Shown here: positions 1 to 7,611 of the stretch, piece by piece
Position numbering within the stretch: the stretch's first letter is position 1
Layout of the letters: the number at the start of each line of letters is the position of its first letter
Source of the DNA: UBA1268 sp002694955
GTDB lineage: Bacteria > Planctomycetota > Planctomycetia > Pirellulales > UBA1268
Assembly: GCA_028066355.1 (NCBI GenBank)
Contig: JALCBP010000004.1
Location: 15,844 to 79,843 of the forward strand
Length of the DNA stretch: 64,000 nucleotides
Direction: 5' to 3'
The notes under the pieces: model-generated
The model's input: the letters and a program-made list of their open reading frames with translations, nothing else
Database searches by the model: none
Told to the model about the DNA's origin: nothing
Program-made: the position numbers and the translations under genes

Positions 1-300
1 CACTCGGCTGAAGAGATCAAAGGCTTGCAGCAGCAATTGCTGGTAGCGTTCAAAAGTTCTATGCCAAAAATCCCGGCTTCGTATGAGCAGATCGACGAAC
101 TGCTTGGTAGCCAAATTACCTTGGGAATGCTTGCTGATATTGTCGCCTATACAGTCGATCTTAAATCTAAGACAAAACTTGCACTCCTGAAAACAAGCAA
201 TGTCCTTGATCGTGTGCAAGTTCTTCTACGTGCACTTGGTAGAGGTGGTGATTCAAGCAAGACCAGGCGAACGTTTCCTCCGGCCTTTAGCGCGAATTAA
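1..300 (+). CDS. LON substrate-binding domain protein, C-terminal part (5' truncated)
   Basis: The reading frame is open from base 1 to the TAA at 298-300, so the gene begins outside the window; about 99 residues are visible. The segment around residues 45-78 (GMLADIVAYTVDL, then LALLKTSNVLDRVQVLLRAL) matches the end of the Lon N-terminal (PF02190-type) domain, where 'LADxIA...ALLExxDVxxRLxxLLxxL' is typical. No AAA or protease domain follows: the protein stops about 20 residues later in a basic tail. It is therefore a stand-alone LON-domain protein rather than Lon protease. Such proteins are usually about 210 aa and of unclear function. The call rests on this short stretch only. Confidence 0.6.
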   Translation, partial: HSAEEIKGLQQQLLVAFKSSMPKIPASYEQIDELLGSQITLGMLADIVAYTVDLKSKTKLALLKTSNVLDRVQVLLRALGRGGDSSKTRRTFPPAFSAN

Positions 301-518
301 ATTGTTCGTAGTTTGCTGGGGCTCAGCTACTTGCCTGTTGATCAAATGAGTAGCAATAAAGATTAGTTGCAGAGGGTTTCCCTCACTGAGAAAAACGTAT
401 CAAAATAAAAATTGATTATGTTGCGTGGATAGTTCCCTCCGTTTCGCTCCATAAAGAGGGTAGACTGATTTGCTGGATGACTTACAGACTTTTAGGGGTT
501 AGGTGGTAAACTTCACAG

Positions 519-1151
519 ATGAATAAAAGGCACGCAACATCTGAGGTTCTCAGTGCAGACACTGTTCAGCAGGCAGCAGAAGCCCCATTCGTTGACCATG
601 AACGAATAGAAGCGGCTGTTCGAGAAATTCTCACTGCAGTAGGTGAAGATCCAGATCGGGAAGGATTGCTTGAAACGCCAGCTCGGGTTGCTCGTATGTA
701 TGCAGAAATGTTTAGTGGGTTGAATGATGATCCACGGCGTCATCTCGGAAAGGCGTTTACTGAAAAATATGATGAGCTTGTCCTAGTTCGTGACATTGCC
801 TTCAATAGTATGTGTGAGCACCATCTGTTGCCTTTTATGGGGCATGCGCATATTGGTTACATACCAGATGGTCGAGTGTTGGGTCTGAGTAAGTTGGCGC
901 GAGTGGTGGAGTCAGTGTCACATAGGCCGCAGGTTCAGGAGCGTATGACGGAACAGATTGCAGATTTACTAGAACATGATCTTGGAGCAAAAGGAGTTGC
1001 TGTTGTCCTCGAGGCTTCACACACATGTATGACGATTCGTGGTGTACGGAAACCTGGGAGTCTTTGCGTCACTTCAGCAATAAAAGGAATTTTCAGAGAT
1101 AACGTCTCCAGTCGAGCCGAGGTTCTTTCGCTTATCAATGGAAAGAATTAA
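519..1151 (+). CDS. folE: GTP cyclohydrolase I
   Basis: A 210-residue protein that converts GTP to 7,8-dihydroneopterin triphosphate, the first step of tetrahydrofolate (and queuosine/pterin) synthesis in the cytoplasm. The zinc site is visible: Cys99 and His102 in MCEHHLLPF, and Cys170 in EASHTCMTIRG. The region ETPARVARMYAEMFSG at about 52-67 and the RGVRKPGS motif near 174-181 are also typical of the FolE family. Length is normal for the type I enzyme; the first 25 residues are a variable extension. A 218-bp non-coding stretch separates it from the LON-domain gene, so it probably has its own promoter. Nothing in the immediate neighbourhood belongs to folate synthesis. Confidence 0.96.
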   Translation: MNKRHATSEVLSADTVQQAAEAPFVDHERIEAAVREILTAVGEDPDREGLLETPARVARMYAEMFSGLNDDPRRHLGKAFTEKYDELVLVRDIAFNSMCEHHLLPFMGHAHIGYIPDGRVLGLSKLARVVESVSHRPQVQERMTEQIADLLEHDLGAKGVAVVLEASHTCMTIRGVRKPGSLCVTSAIKGIFRDNVSSRAEVLSLINGKN

Positions 1152-1261
1152 GAGCGCTTTTGTTGGTGTGCGACTATTGTTGTAGGACGGAGTTGTGTTG
1201 CTAGATAGCTCCATGAGTTGTCCTTTTCTGTCTGCTTTTCGAACATGGTGGATCAACGGTC

Positions 1262-2110
1262 ATGACCCTGCTTGTAGATTTTCTTTGTCGCTTCAGTTTC
1301 GGTCTTGCCGTTGCGTTATGCATAACTCCAACCACCCTTGTTCCAAGTGGCTTCTTTCGAGTGAATACTCTCGTATTGCTTGGGCTGACTACCTTTGCCG
1401 CATTACTGTCATTTACGCTTGGTTTGTCAGCAAATACATGGGTCCTATCGATCGCAGCGTTTGTTGCTTGGGTTGGCAGTGTGTTGTGGTACGCCGATCG
1501 ACGTTGGCCAGGTCTTGTTTGTTGTGTAGCGGTGTCCACTCTATGCGCTGTAGCGATAGCTCGCACTGGTGGATTATCTGTTGCCGAAGTCGGAGTACGG
1601 GTTCTTTCAGGCTGTTTGATTGGCTTTACTGTCAACGCGATGCTTCTTGGGCATTGGTATCTCAATGCGCCCGGTATGCGGGTGGACATCTTACGGCGAT
1701 CAATAGACCAGACGCTTTTCGTATGGAGTCTTCTAATGGTTCTGGTTCTGGCGATGATCATCTGGCAGTTTGTGAGCATGGGAGACCCTGGTGCTTCAGT
1801 TTTTACCAATATTCTGCGAGCGGTCACTGTGGCTACCGCTGGCGTGGATGGTACTCTGGACTCGACAGGCTTGGCATTGTTTTGGCTTCGATGGTTGGCG
1901 GGGCTAATTGGGCTTCCAGTCCTTTTGCTTATGAGTCGTATGACATTGGATATCCCAAATACACAAAGCGCAACAGGTATTCTCTACGTGGCGTGTTTGG
2001 CGGTCATTTTGGGTGAATTAACTGCGCAACTTCTTGGTATGACAGTGCGAATTGAAAATCCTGTTGCTCAGTCAGTTCAACAGAAAATATGGAGCGAGAT
2101 CACAGCATGA
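1262..2110 (+). CDS. Polytopic membrane protein of unknown function
   Basis: A 282-residue, very hydrophobic protein with about eight predicted membrane segments (roughly residues 5-25, 33-55, 60-80, 84-102, 112-130, 148-172, 200-222, 238-262). A short loop, WYLNAPGMRVDILRRS, lies around residues 132-147. I recognise no transporter or enzyme family. Its stop codon overlaps the ATG of the next gene as ATGA (2107-2110), so the two are probably translationally coupled and may act together. A longer open frame over the same bases in another phase (1195-2016) is rich in Cys, Trp and Arg and lacks a membrane pattern, so this frame was preferred. Confidence 0.75.
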   Translation: MTLLVDFLCRFSFGLAVALCITPTTLVPSGFFRVNTLVLLGLTTFAALLSFTLGLSANTWVLSIAAFVAWVGSVLWYADRRWPGLVCCVAVSTLCAVAIARTGGLSVAEVGVRVLSGCLIGFTVNAMLLGHWYLNAPGMRVDILRRSIDQTLFVWSLLMVLVLAMIIWQFVSMGDPGASVFTNILRAVTVATAGVDGTLDSTGLALFWLRWLAGLIGLPVLLLMSRMTLDIPNTQSATGILYVACLAVILGELTAQLLGMTVRIENPVAQSVQQKIWSEITA

Positions 2111-2595
2111 ATATCGCATGTGCATGTCCTGCCTGTCATGCAGGGATCTACCAGACCTCTATTGAAGAATCTTCATCGGTTACATGCCCGGTATGCGACC
2201 AAAGTATTGGCATCCCACAAGGAGCGATTCAGGTTGCTGAACAAAATGCCGGCCCGCGACTTAATCGATGCTTGGTTTGTCCAAGCACGGAGTTGTTTGT
2301 AAGAAAAAACTTTCCGCAGCGACTTGGTGTAGCGATTGTGGTTGTTGGACTGGCAATGAGCTGTGTTGCTTGGGCCTATCGAGACTTGTTTTTGACGTTT
2401 GCGATTCTCTTTAGTACTGCCTTGCTCGATGTGGTCCTATTCTTCGTTGTCCCCGATTGCCTGACCTGCTACCGCTGCGGCGCACGGTACACCGGCACCG
2501 ATGAAATGAGTCGCTTTGGGAATTTTAATCTCGAGACTCATGAGAAATATCGGCAGCAGGCCGCGAGGGAGCGACAAACCACTTCTCAGTCCTGA
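2107..2595 (+). CDS. Zinc-ribbon membrane protein, unknown function
   Basis: A 162-residue protein. An N-terminal zinc ribbon (CACPACHAG near residues 5-12 and CPVCDQ near 27-32) is followed by a second cysteine pair (CLVCPS near 55-60), two membrane segments (about 78-95 and 100-118) and a last pair CLTCYRCG near 119-126. The start at 2107 is preferred over the upstream in-frame ATG at 2089 because it gives the four-base ATGA overlap with the preceding gene and begins right before the zinc ribbon. Planctomycetes carry many such zinc-ribbon/two-TM proteins. Function unknown; coupling to the upstream polytopic protein suggests a joint membrane role. Confidence 0.75.
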   Translation: MNIACACPACHAGIYQTSIEESSSVTCPVCDQSIGIPQGAIQVAEQNAGPRLNRCLVCPSTELFVRKNFPQRLGVAIVVVGLAMSCVAWAYRDLFLTFAILFSTALLDVVLFFVVPDCLTCYRCGARYTGTDEMSRFGNFNLETHEKYRQQAARERQTTSQS

Positions 2596-2704
2596 TTGAG
2601 AGAGCAGGTTGTTTACGGCTAGAAAGTCTTATGGCTTGGCGTAGATTGGGTGTATGTAGTGGATTGTCGACGGTAAGCGGTTGGGAACGATGCTGGTCTT
2701 GGTG

Positions 2705-2860
2705 ATGCAAGAAGAATGGAAGTTAACAAGTGTTTGTCTGGTTGTGCTCTTAGCTATAGCATCTGGATTTGTTTCAATGGGATGTGCTGCCGTAAAAATC
2801 ATTGAAAAAATTGATTTGAAGTGGTGTGAGGGGGAGGTTTGTTCAAAATATGTCAGATAG
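2705..2860 (+). CDS. Possible tiny lipoprotein or membrane peptide
   Basis: A 51-codon frame (56 if the ATG at 2690 is used) with a hydrophobic segment of about 18 residues after EEWKLTS, followed by a lipobox-like SMGC at about residues 25-28 and a short charged tail ending in KYVR. It fills the otherwise empty stretch between the zinc-ribbon gene and moaD, and its stop overlaps the region of possible moaD starts. The signal-peptide-like composition is the only evidence. It may be a chance frame, and the moaD leader overlaps it. Confidence 0.3.
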   Translation: MQEEWKLTSVCLVVLLAIASGFVSMGCAAVKIIEKIDLKWCEGEVCSKYVR

Positions 2861-2885
2861 GCATGGTCAACTCGGGTCAGTAGAT

Positions 2886-3134
2886 ATGGAAAATCAGGTT
2901 TACGTGAAACTTTTTGCTGGGTTTGCTGAGTCCGCGGGGGTGAAAGAAGTCCGTGTTGCTGTCAAGCAATTTACGGTGGCAGAGGTTCGTTGTGCTTTGG
3001 AGCGTAAGTTGCCGCATCTGGCTTCGTTGTTGTCCCGGAGTGCTATTGCCATCGACGGTCGCTATGCAGTGGAGAATGACCTGATTTGTACGAGCTCAGA
3101 AATTGCCGTTATTCCTCCTGTCAGTGGAGGTTAG
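2886..3134 (+). CDS. moaD: Molybdopterin synthase small subunit
   Basis: A ubiquitin-fold sulfur carrier. Its C-terminal Gly-Gly (PPVSGG, residues 77-82) becomes a thiocarboxylate that supplies the dithiolene sulfur of molybdopterin. With the ATG at 2886 the protein has 82 residues, the usual MoaD length. The in-frame ATG at 2850, preceded at a distance by GGGGAGG, would add 12 residues and is an alternative start. The core YVKLFAGFAESAGV at the N-terminus and IAVIPPVSGG at the end are typical. It lies 2 nt upstream of moaE, so the two synthase subunits are co-transcribed. Confidence 0.92.
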   Translation: MENQVYVKLFAGFAESAGVKEVRVAVKQFTVAEVRCALERKLPHLASLLSRSAIAIDGRYAVENDLICTSSEIAVIPPVSGG

Positions 3135-3136
3135 GC

Positions 3137-3613
3137 ATGCTGCAAGTTGAACTCACCGATGATCGGATTGATGTCTCGCGGGTGCTCGCACATGTGGCAA
3201 GCGATCGTGCAGGAGCAAGCGTGGTATTCACTGGCACGACGCGGCAAGACACAAATGGCCTCACTACAGACTGGCTTGAGTATGAAGCCTATGAACCGTT
3301 GGCGAAGAGGGAACTTGCTCGATTGCAAGAACACGCAGTTCTTCAGTTTCAAATAGTAAAATGTTCGATCGTGCATAGACTCGGCAAGGTTTTAGTCGGT
3401 GAAGTGAGTGTTGCTGTTGCTGTTTCTGCAGTCCACCGAGCCGAGGCATTTGCTTCAGCGTCATGGCTCATGGATAGGATCAAGATAGAAGTGCCGATAT
3501 GGAAGCGACAGGTCAATGCTTCCGAAGCCTTTTGGGTCCACCCGGAAGGTAGTGACATGTCAGCTAGGAATACTGGTTGGCGTTCACAGGAGCTTTCCGA
3601 TGAGTTGCTCTAA
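3137..3613 (+). CDS. moaE: Molybdopterin synthase catalytic subunit
   Basis: A 158-residue partner of MoaD that converts cyclic pyranopterin monophosphate to molybdopterin. Family signatures are visible: GASVVFTGTTR near residues 27-37, LEYEAYEPLA near 47-56, HRLGKVLVGEVSVAVAV near 77-93, and the catalytic-lysine segment RIKIEVPIWKRQ near 117-128. The ATG at 3137 was chosen because it follows the moaD stop by 2 nt and gives the normal length. The 3' end overlaps the chosen moaA start by 14 nt, which indicates tight translational coupling in the operon. Confidence 0.94.
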   Translation: MLQVELTDDRIDVSRVLAHVASDRAGASVVFTGTTRQDTNGLTTDWLEYEAYEPLAKRELARLQEHAVLQFQIVKCSIVHRLGKVLVGEVSVAVAVSAVHRAEAFASASWLMDRIKIEVPIWKRQVNASEAFWVHPEGSDMSARNTGWRSQELSDELL

Positions 3614-4625
3614 TCAAGTTTTCGACGCATCCGTCAAAAAAAATCTTGTTGATCAGTTCGGTAGGTCCCATACGGATCTGCGGATCAGTGTGACAGACAG
3701 ATGCAACCTTCGGTGCGGGTATTGCATGCCACTCGACGCGTCTTTTCTCAGCCAGCAAAAACTTTTGACGTATGGTGAGATAGTAAGGTGCGCTCGTGTG
3801 GTATCTGAGATGGGTGTTCAAACTATCCGTATAACAGGTGGCGAACCGCTCATGCGGCCCAGGTTATTTGAGCTTGTTGGGGAGTTGGATAGGTTGCCAA
3901 ATATTCAAGAAGTTGCTCTCACCACTAATGGCTTACTTTTAGGAAGTCAGGCTGCAGATTTAGCCAAGTCAGGTTTGTCCCGGCTAAACGTGAGTCTCGA
4001 CAGTCTTGATGAAGGGCGATTTGAAAAAATCGCTCGTCGTTCTGGGCTACAGCAAGTTCTTGAAGGTCTCGAAGAGGCAAGTCAGCATGGGTTTCAGTCA
4101 ATTCGATTGAATGCAGTGTCCATTCGTGGATTAACGGAGAAAGATATCGTTCCTTTAGCCACATTTTGTCGCGAGCACGCTTTTCACCTGAGATTTATTG
4201 AATTCATGCCAGTCGATGCAGAAGGCACATGGTCTCACGAGGACGTTCTTACGGGTGAAGAGGTACGTCAAATACTTGGGAAGTCTTTTGGTGAACTAAT
4301 ACGAAACGAGAGAAGCGACCCAGGGCAGCCATCGATTGACTATACTTATGGGGATGGCAGCGGTGTTGTTGGATTTATCAATCCTGTTTCCCAACCCTTC
4401 TGTGATCGCTGCGATAGGTTGCGGCTTACCGCGGATGGACAATTTCGTAACTGCCTTTTTTCAGCCACTGATTGGGATGCTCGGGCCTTGCTCAGAACGG
4501 GTGGAACAGACGAAGAACTGCAAGTACTTTTAGCTGCATGTGTGAACGCGAAGCACTTTTCGCATGGGATAGGCACCGAATCTTTCCAAAGGCCATCAAG
4601 GGCTATGTATCAAATCGGCGGGTGA
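3600..4625 (+). CDS. moaA: GTP 3',8-cyclase (radical SAM)
   Basis: A 341-residue radical SAM enzyme that starts molybdenum-cofactor synthesis from GTP. The N-terminal cluster motif C-x3-C-x2-C is at Cys35, Cys39 and Cys42 (RCNLRCGYCMP). GGEP follows in ITGGEPLMRPR. The second, GTP-binding cluster motif appears as FCDRCDR followed by NCLF about 13 residues later. The required C-terminal Gly-Gly is present (MYQIGG). The start at 3600 overlaps moaE by 14 nt and gives the family length; an upstream in-frame extension to 3516 lies wholly within moaE. moaC, moeA and mogA are not in this window. Confidence 0.95.
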   Translation: MSCSNQVFDASVKKNLVDQFGRSHTDLRISVTDRCNLRCGYCMPLDASFLSQQKLLTYGEIVRCARVVSEMGVQTIRITGGEPLMRPRLFELVGELDRLPNIQEVALTTNGLLLGSQAADLAKSGLSRLNVSLDSLDEGRFEKIARRSGLQQVLEGLEEASQHGFQSIRLNAVSIRGLTEKDIVPLATFCREHAFHLRFIEFMPVDAEGTWSHEDVLTGEEVRQILGKSFGELIRNERSDPGQPSIDYTYGDGSGVVGFINPVSQPFCDRCDRLRLTADGQFRNCLFSATDWDARALLRTGGTDEELQVLLAACVNAKHFSHGIGTESFQRPSRAMYQIGG

Positions 4626-4658
4626 TAGCGGGTGGAATGACATCGTGGCAACAAACTA

Positions 4659-5828
4659 GTGAATAAAGACGACAACTATCCACAAAGACGGTATCTTGAT
4701 AATGCAGCGACTACGTGGCCTAAGCCGGAAGTGGTTTGGGAAGCGTGGCAGCAGGCAGCTAGAGAAAATGGCGTAGCGGTCGGAAGAGGCGCCTATCAAG
4801 AGGCGTTAGCAGCAGCAGACCTTGTCCACCAGTTACGCCAGGAAGTTTCATCATTGCTCGGCGTTTTACCGGAAAGAATCTGCCTGCCGGCATCAGCCAC
4901 CCTTGGTTTGAATCAGTCCATTCATGGCATCGTCAAGCCCGGCGATCACGTAATTGCCACGGCGGCTGATCATAATGCAACGCTTCGACCACTTCATTAT
5001 TTGAGGGAAAAGGGTTGCATATCTTTAACAATTGTGCCGTGTGATGAACGAGGCGTGGTGGATCCAGATGAACTTGTCCGAGCATGGCAAGCGAATACAA
5101 GGCTGGTAACCGTGTCGCATGCATCAAATGTTACAGGGGTGACCCAGGAAGTTCAGGCAATTGTCAACGTCGCCCGAGAACGAGACACAATTTCAATACT
5201 CGATGCTTCTCAGTCCATGGGTCAGGTTGTAATGTCACAATACGATTCAATTGCCGACATCATTGTTTCACCTGGCCATAAATGGTTGATGGGAATGCAC
5301 GGCATAGGAGTGCTCTATGCAAGGCAAGGAATTCATCTTGATCCACTAATCCAGGGAGGTACGGGTACAACGAGTGAATCGCTTGAAATGCCAGTCAAGA
5401 TACAGGATCAAGTTGAGGTGGGAACATCAGACTTCCCAGCCGTCGTGGCACTACTCGCGGGGTGTAGATGGCTAAAAGAGGAAGGATTGAAATCGGTTAT
5501 CGCTTCTTGCAGAGGGTTTGCTCAAGCGTGCTATGATGAATTAAGTGATATCCCTGGAGTTCGTGTAATTAGTCCCGATCCAGCTTCAGGTGCTTTAGGT
5601 CCGCCGATTATTAGTATGGTTTGCAAGGGATATTCACCAGCGGAGGTCGCTGCCTTGTTTGAACAGATTTCGGGTGTTCAAGTGCGTTCCGGGTACCACT
5701 GTGCCGCTCGTATCCATGAATTCCTAGGGACCAGTCAGGGCGGGACTGTTCGCATTTCGTTTGGTCCTTTCAGTGGCATAGAAGATGTAGAGGCGATTAT
5801 CTCAGCAACAAAAGAAATAATGTTGTAG
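4659..5828 (+). CDS. Cysteine desulfurase-family aminotransferase class V
   Basis: A 389-residue PLP enzyme of the NifS/SufS fold, close to the group that opens with YLDNAATTWPKP. The PLP lysine is Lys208 in SPGHKWLMG, the PLP-pyridine Asp is Asp182 in LDASQS, and the likely sulfur-carrying cysteine is Cys348 in RSGYHCAAR. The start is GTG at 4659, only 33 nt after moaA. Position in the moa operon suggests it supplies sulfur for the MoaD thiocarboxylate, the role IscS plays in E. coli; general Fe-S assembly is the alternative. This assignment to molybdopterin sulfuration is inferred from context. Confidence 0.85.
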   Translation: MNKDDNYPQRRYLDNAATTWPKPEVVWEAWQQAARENGVAVGRGAYQEALAAADLVHQLRQEVSSLLGVLPERICLPASATLGLNQSIHGIVKPGDHVIATAADHNATLRPLHYLREKGCISLTIVPCDERGVVDPDELVRAWQANTRLVTVSHASNVTGVTQEVQAIVNVARERDTISILDASQSMGQVVMSQYDSIADIIVSPGHKWLMGMHGIGVLYARQGIHLDPLIQGGTGTTSESLEMPVKIQDQVEVGTSDFPAVVALLAGCRWLKEEGLKSVIASCRGFAQACYDELSDIPGVRVISPDPASGALGPPIISMVCKGYSPAEVAALFEQISGVQVRSGYHCAARIHEFLGTSQGGTVRISFGPFSGIEDVEAIISATKEIML

Positions 5829-5856
5829 AGTGCAGCTCGATGAAAGGAGGTGTTGA

Positions 5857-6282
5857 ATGGCAGGTAAGAAGAATGACGTCTGGTATTCAGAGGGTCTGCG
5901 CTTTGAGTGCTCGCAATGCGGAGATTGCTGCACTGGTGCTGAGGGGTATGTCTGGGTTAATCAAGCCGAGATCGATGCAATGTCTGCACGGATGCACATG
6001 ACTCCAGAGGTTTTTGAGAAACAATTTGTTAGACGGATAGGCGTTCGGAGGTCGCTCACGGAAAGGCCTGGAGGAGACTGCGTGCTACTCGATGCCAAAA
6101 CACGTCGTTGCACGATCTATGAGGATCGTCCTCGGCAATGTCGAACATGGCCTTTCTGGGATTCTAATCTCAAATCCGCGTCGTCGTGGGGTGAGGCCGC
6201 TGCAAGCTGCCCTGGCTGTGACAAGGGTGATCTTGTGCCACTGGAGAAAATACAAGAACAGGCAGCAAAGATCCGCATCTAG
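5857..6282 (+). CDS. YkgJ-family cysteine-cluster protein
   Basis: A 141-residue protein with the metal-cluster signature CSQCGDCC at about residues 20-27, then GDCVLLD near 73, CTIYEDRPRQCRTWPFW near 85-101 and a final CPGC near 118-121. This spacing is typical of the UPF0153/YkgJ family, thought to bind zinc or an Fe-S cluster; biochemical function is unknown. It has the best ribosome-binding site in the area, AAAGGAGGTG at 5844-5853, 5 nt before the ATG. It follows the cysteine desulfurase by 28 nt, so it is probably the last gene of the moa operon. Confidence 0.85.
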   Translation: MAGKKNDVWYSEGLRFECSQCGDCCTGAEGYVWVNQAEIDAMSARMHMTPEVFEKQFVRRIGVRRSLTERPGGDCVLLDAKTRRCTIYEDRPRQCRTWPFWDSNLKSASSWGEAAASCPGCDKGDLVPLEKIQEQAAKIRI

Positions 6283-6408
6283 TGAGCAGGCTGGCTGCTT
6301 TAAGGGCCCAAGGTCGCATCTTTAGAGCAACTGGCTCGCAGGTTAACTCAGGCTGGTTTACAGAGAAACTGAACGACTATGAGGCGCGAAGCAGTTGTAG
6401 GGCTTCTC

Positions 6409-6666
6409 TCACAGCACGCCGCCATGGGTTCGGTATGGAGTCATGTGAGATGGCTGGTCAAGGAACCAAATGCGTTCCCATTCATCAGTAATCGCTCGAA
6501 GATCTTCTGATGTGTAGATTAATTCCTGTGCTCTCCGAATGGGGTCGCCAGAATACATAGGAATAAGACATCCCGTATTTGTCGCTACGAGAAGTCCCAT
6601 GACTACGAGTATGATAAATTTGAGGCCGATATCCCACGTACCGCTACGGGTATTGTTGGTATTCAT
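6409..6666 (-). CDS. Small lipoprotein, planctomycete-type
   Basis: An 85-residue protein with a charged N-terminus, a hydrophobic segment (about residues 14-31) and a lipobox-like NTGC ending near residue 33. The mature part is short and polar, with the region RRAQELIYTSEDLRAITDEWERIWF. I recall similar short lipoproteins in Pirellulaceae, but no function is known to me. Its ATG overlaps the stop of the upstream 65-codon frame as ATGA (6663-6666), which supports both as real genes in one transcript downstream of the HU gene. Confidence 0.7.
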   Translation of the reverse strand: MNTNNTRSGTWDIGLKFIILVVMGLLVATNTGCLIPMYSGDPIRRAQELIYTSEDLRAITDEWERIWFLDQPSHMTPYRTHGGVL

Positions 6667-6860
6667 CGCGCCGCGCTCCCTGTATCAGTTATGTCGTTCG
6701 TCTCAGTCGAAAAGGTAATGTTCTCGTTTTCTATTGCGGACAGAGCAGGAACATCCCAGCTGCCGCCTCTTGGGTATAAACTGGCCTTTTCGAGTATCTC
6801 GCTCTGAGTTCTATGTACCGTGCAGGCCTTTTCAGTGCGATGGTAAAATTTTTCAAACAT
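6663..6860 (-). CDS. 65-residue protein coupled to the small lipoprotein
   Basis: A short frame starting at an ATG at 6860-6858 and ending in TGA at 6665-6663, where it overlaps the ATG of the lipoprotein gene by four bases. The product is hydrophilic, with no membrane segment or cysteine cluster (one Cys near residue 13). It has a basic N-terminal half and an acidic, Thr-rich end. It lies 77 nt downstream of the HU gene. I recognise no family. The support is the exact ATGA coupling and the placement between two genes on the same strand. Confidence 0.45.
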   Translation of the reverse strand: MFEKFYHRTEKACTVHRTQSEILEKASLYPRGGSWDVPALSAIENENITFSTETNDITDTGSAAR

Positions 6861-6937
6861 AGTTGTGTATTGTTGAAATAGGCATGCATATGCTCTGGGA
6901 ACTGCCACCAACACCGTTTCTCGGTAGGCTGGGAGTT

Positions 6938-7234
6938 TTAAGGAGACTGTGGCTTGTCGAGGTTCCTTACCCTGGCTTCCATTTCTTTGCCTGGCTTGAA
7001 ACTCACGAAATACCTGGGTGGGACGTTGACAACGTCTCCCGTTCGAGGATTTCTGGCAACCCGACCGTCTCTTCGCTTGATTTGAAATATTCCAAAATTC
7101 CGAAGTTCGACCCTGCCCTCTTTGACCAGTGCATTTATGAGTGCGTCGAATGTGGTCTGAACCGCTTCCTGCGCCTTCGCCTTGGGGAGATCTAAACGCT
7201 CGGAAATGGTCCGGACGATGTCTTGTTTGGTCAT
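6938..7234 (-). CDS. HU-family DNA-binding protein
   Basis: A 98-residue nucleoid protein of the HU/IHF family. It opens MTKQDIVRTISERLDLPKAKAQ and carries the dimerisation core VQTTFDALINALVKEGRVELRNFG. The DNA-intercalating arm has RNPRTGDVVNVPPRYFVSFKPGKEM (Arg-Asn-Pro near residues 62-64). The frame extends upstream to 7393, but the family alignment clearly begins at the ATG at 7234. It reads like HU (homodimer) rather than IHF. Two small genes follow on the same strand. The gene faces pyrD across a 359-bp divergent promoter region. Confidence 0.93.
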   Translation of the reverse strand: MTKQDIVRTISERLDLPKAKAQEAVQTTFDALINALVKEGRVELRNFGIFQIKRRDGRVARNPRTGDVVNVPPRYFVSFKPGKEMEARVRNLDKPQSP

Positions 7235-7593
7235 GACTTTGACACTCCAGTCGTGGAGTTGGGGCCGAAATCGGCTCTTTAGACCCCATGTGGACAGGCC
7301 TAGCAGTATGATTGTGTAGGTTTCGTGTCTGTCCGGTAGGAACCATAATGACGCTTTAGTCGTGATGTCAACGAGGATCGAGACTGTGTGCAAAAAGTGG
7401 TATTCACCTTTTCCATATGCTCTATCGGCCTAAAAATCAGCAGTCTTGAATTAGTCTGCACATTCGGAAGAAATATGAGAACCTGCCTGTTTTTCCTGTT
7501 TTGCGTGTCCGTTGGTACTTTGCCCCTGCGGTACACTGTTTTGATGGTGTGGACTGATCAGTTTCAGTTTTTCAGCCAGTATCAAGCGTTCCT
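7235..7593. promoter_or_regulatory. Divergent intergenic region between the HU gene and pyrD
   Basis: About 360 bp with no convincing coding frame; short frames on both strands have random composition. It should hold the promoters of the HU operon (-) and pyrD (+). I could not pick out a confident -35/-10 pair. Confidence 0.4.
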
Positions 7594-7611
7594 TTGCATG
7601 TAGAAAACACG

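Noticed and set aside
1201..1827. Minus-strand frame of 208 codons opposite the membrane-protein gene
   Set aside because: Arg/Thr-rich, no signature, wholly antisense to a better supported gene.
1195..2016. A 273-codon open frame over the membrane-protein gene at 1262-2110
   Set aside because: Its product is rich in Cys, Trp, Arg and Ser with no domain or membrane pattern, while the other phase gives regular hydrophobic helices and an ATGA link to the next gene.
7388..7603. Short plus-strand frame upstream of pyrD
   Set aside because: No domain, no ribosome site, runs into the pyrD start; more likely promoter DNA.
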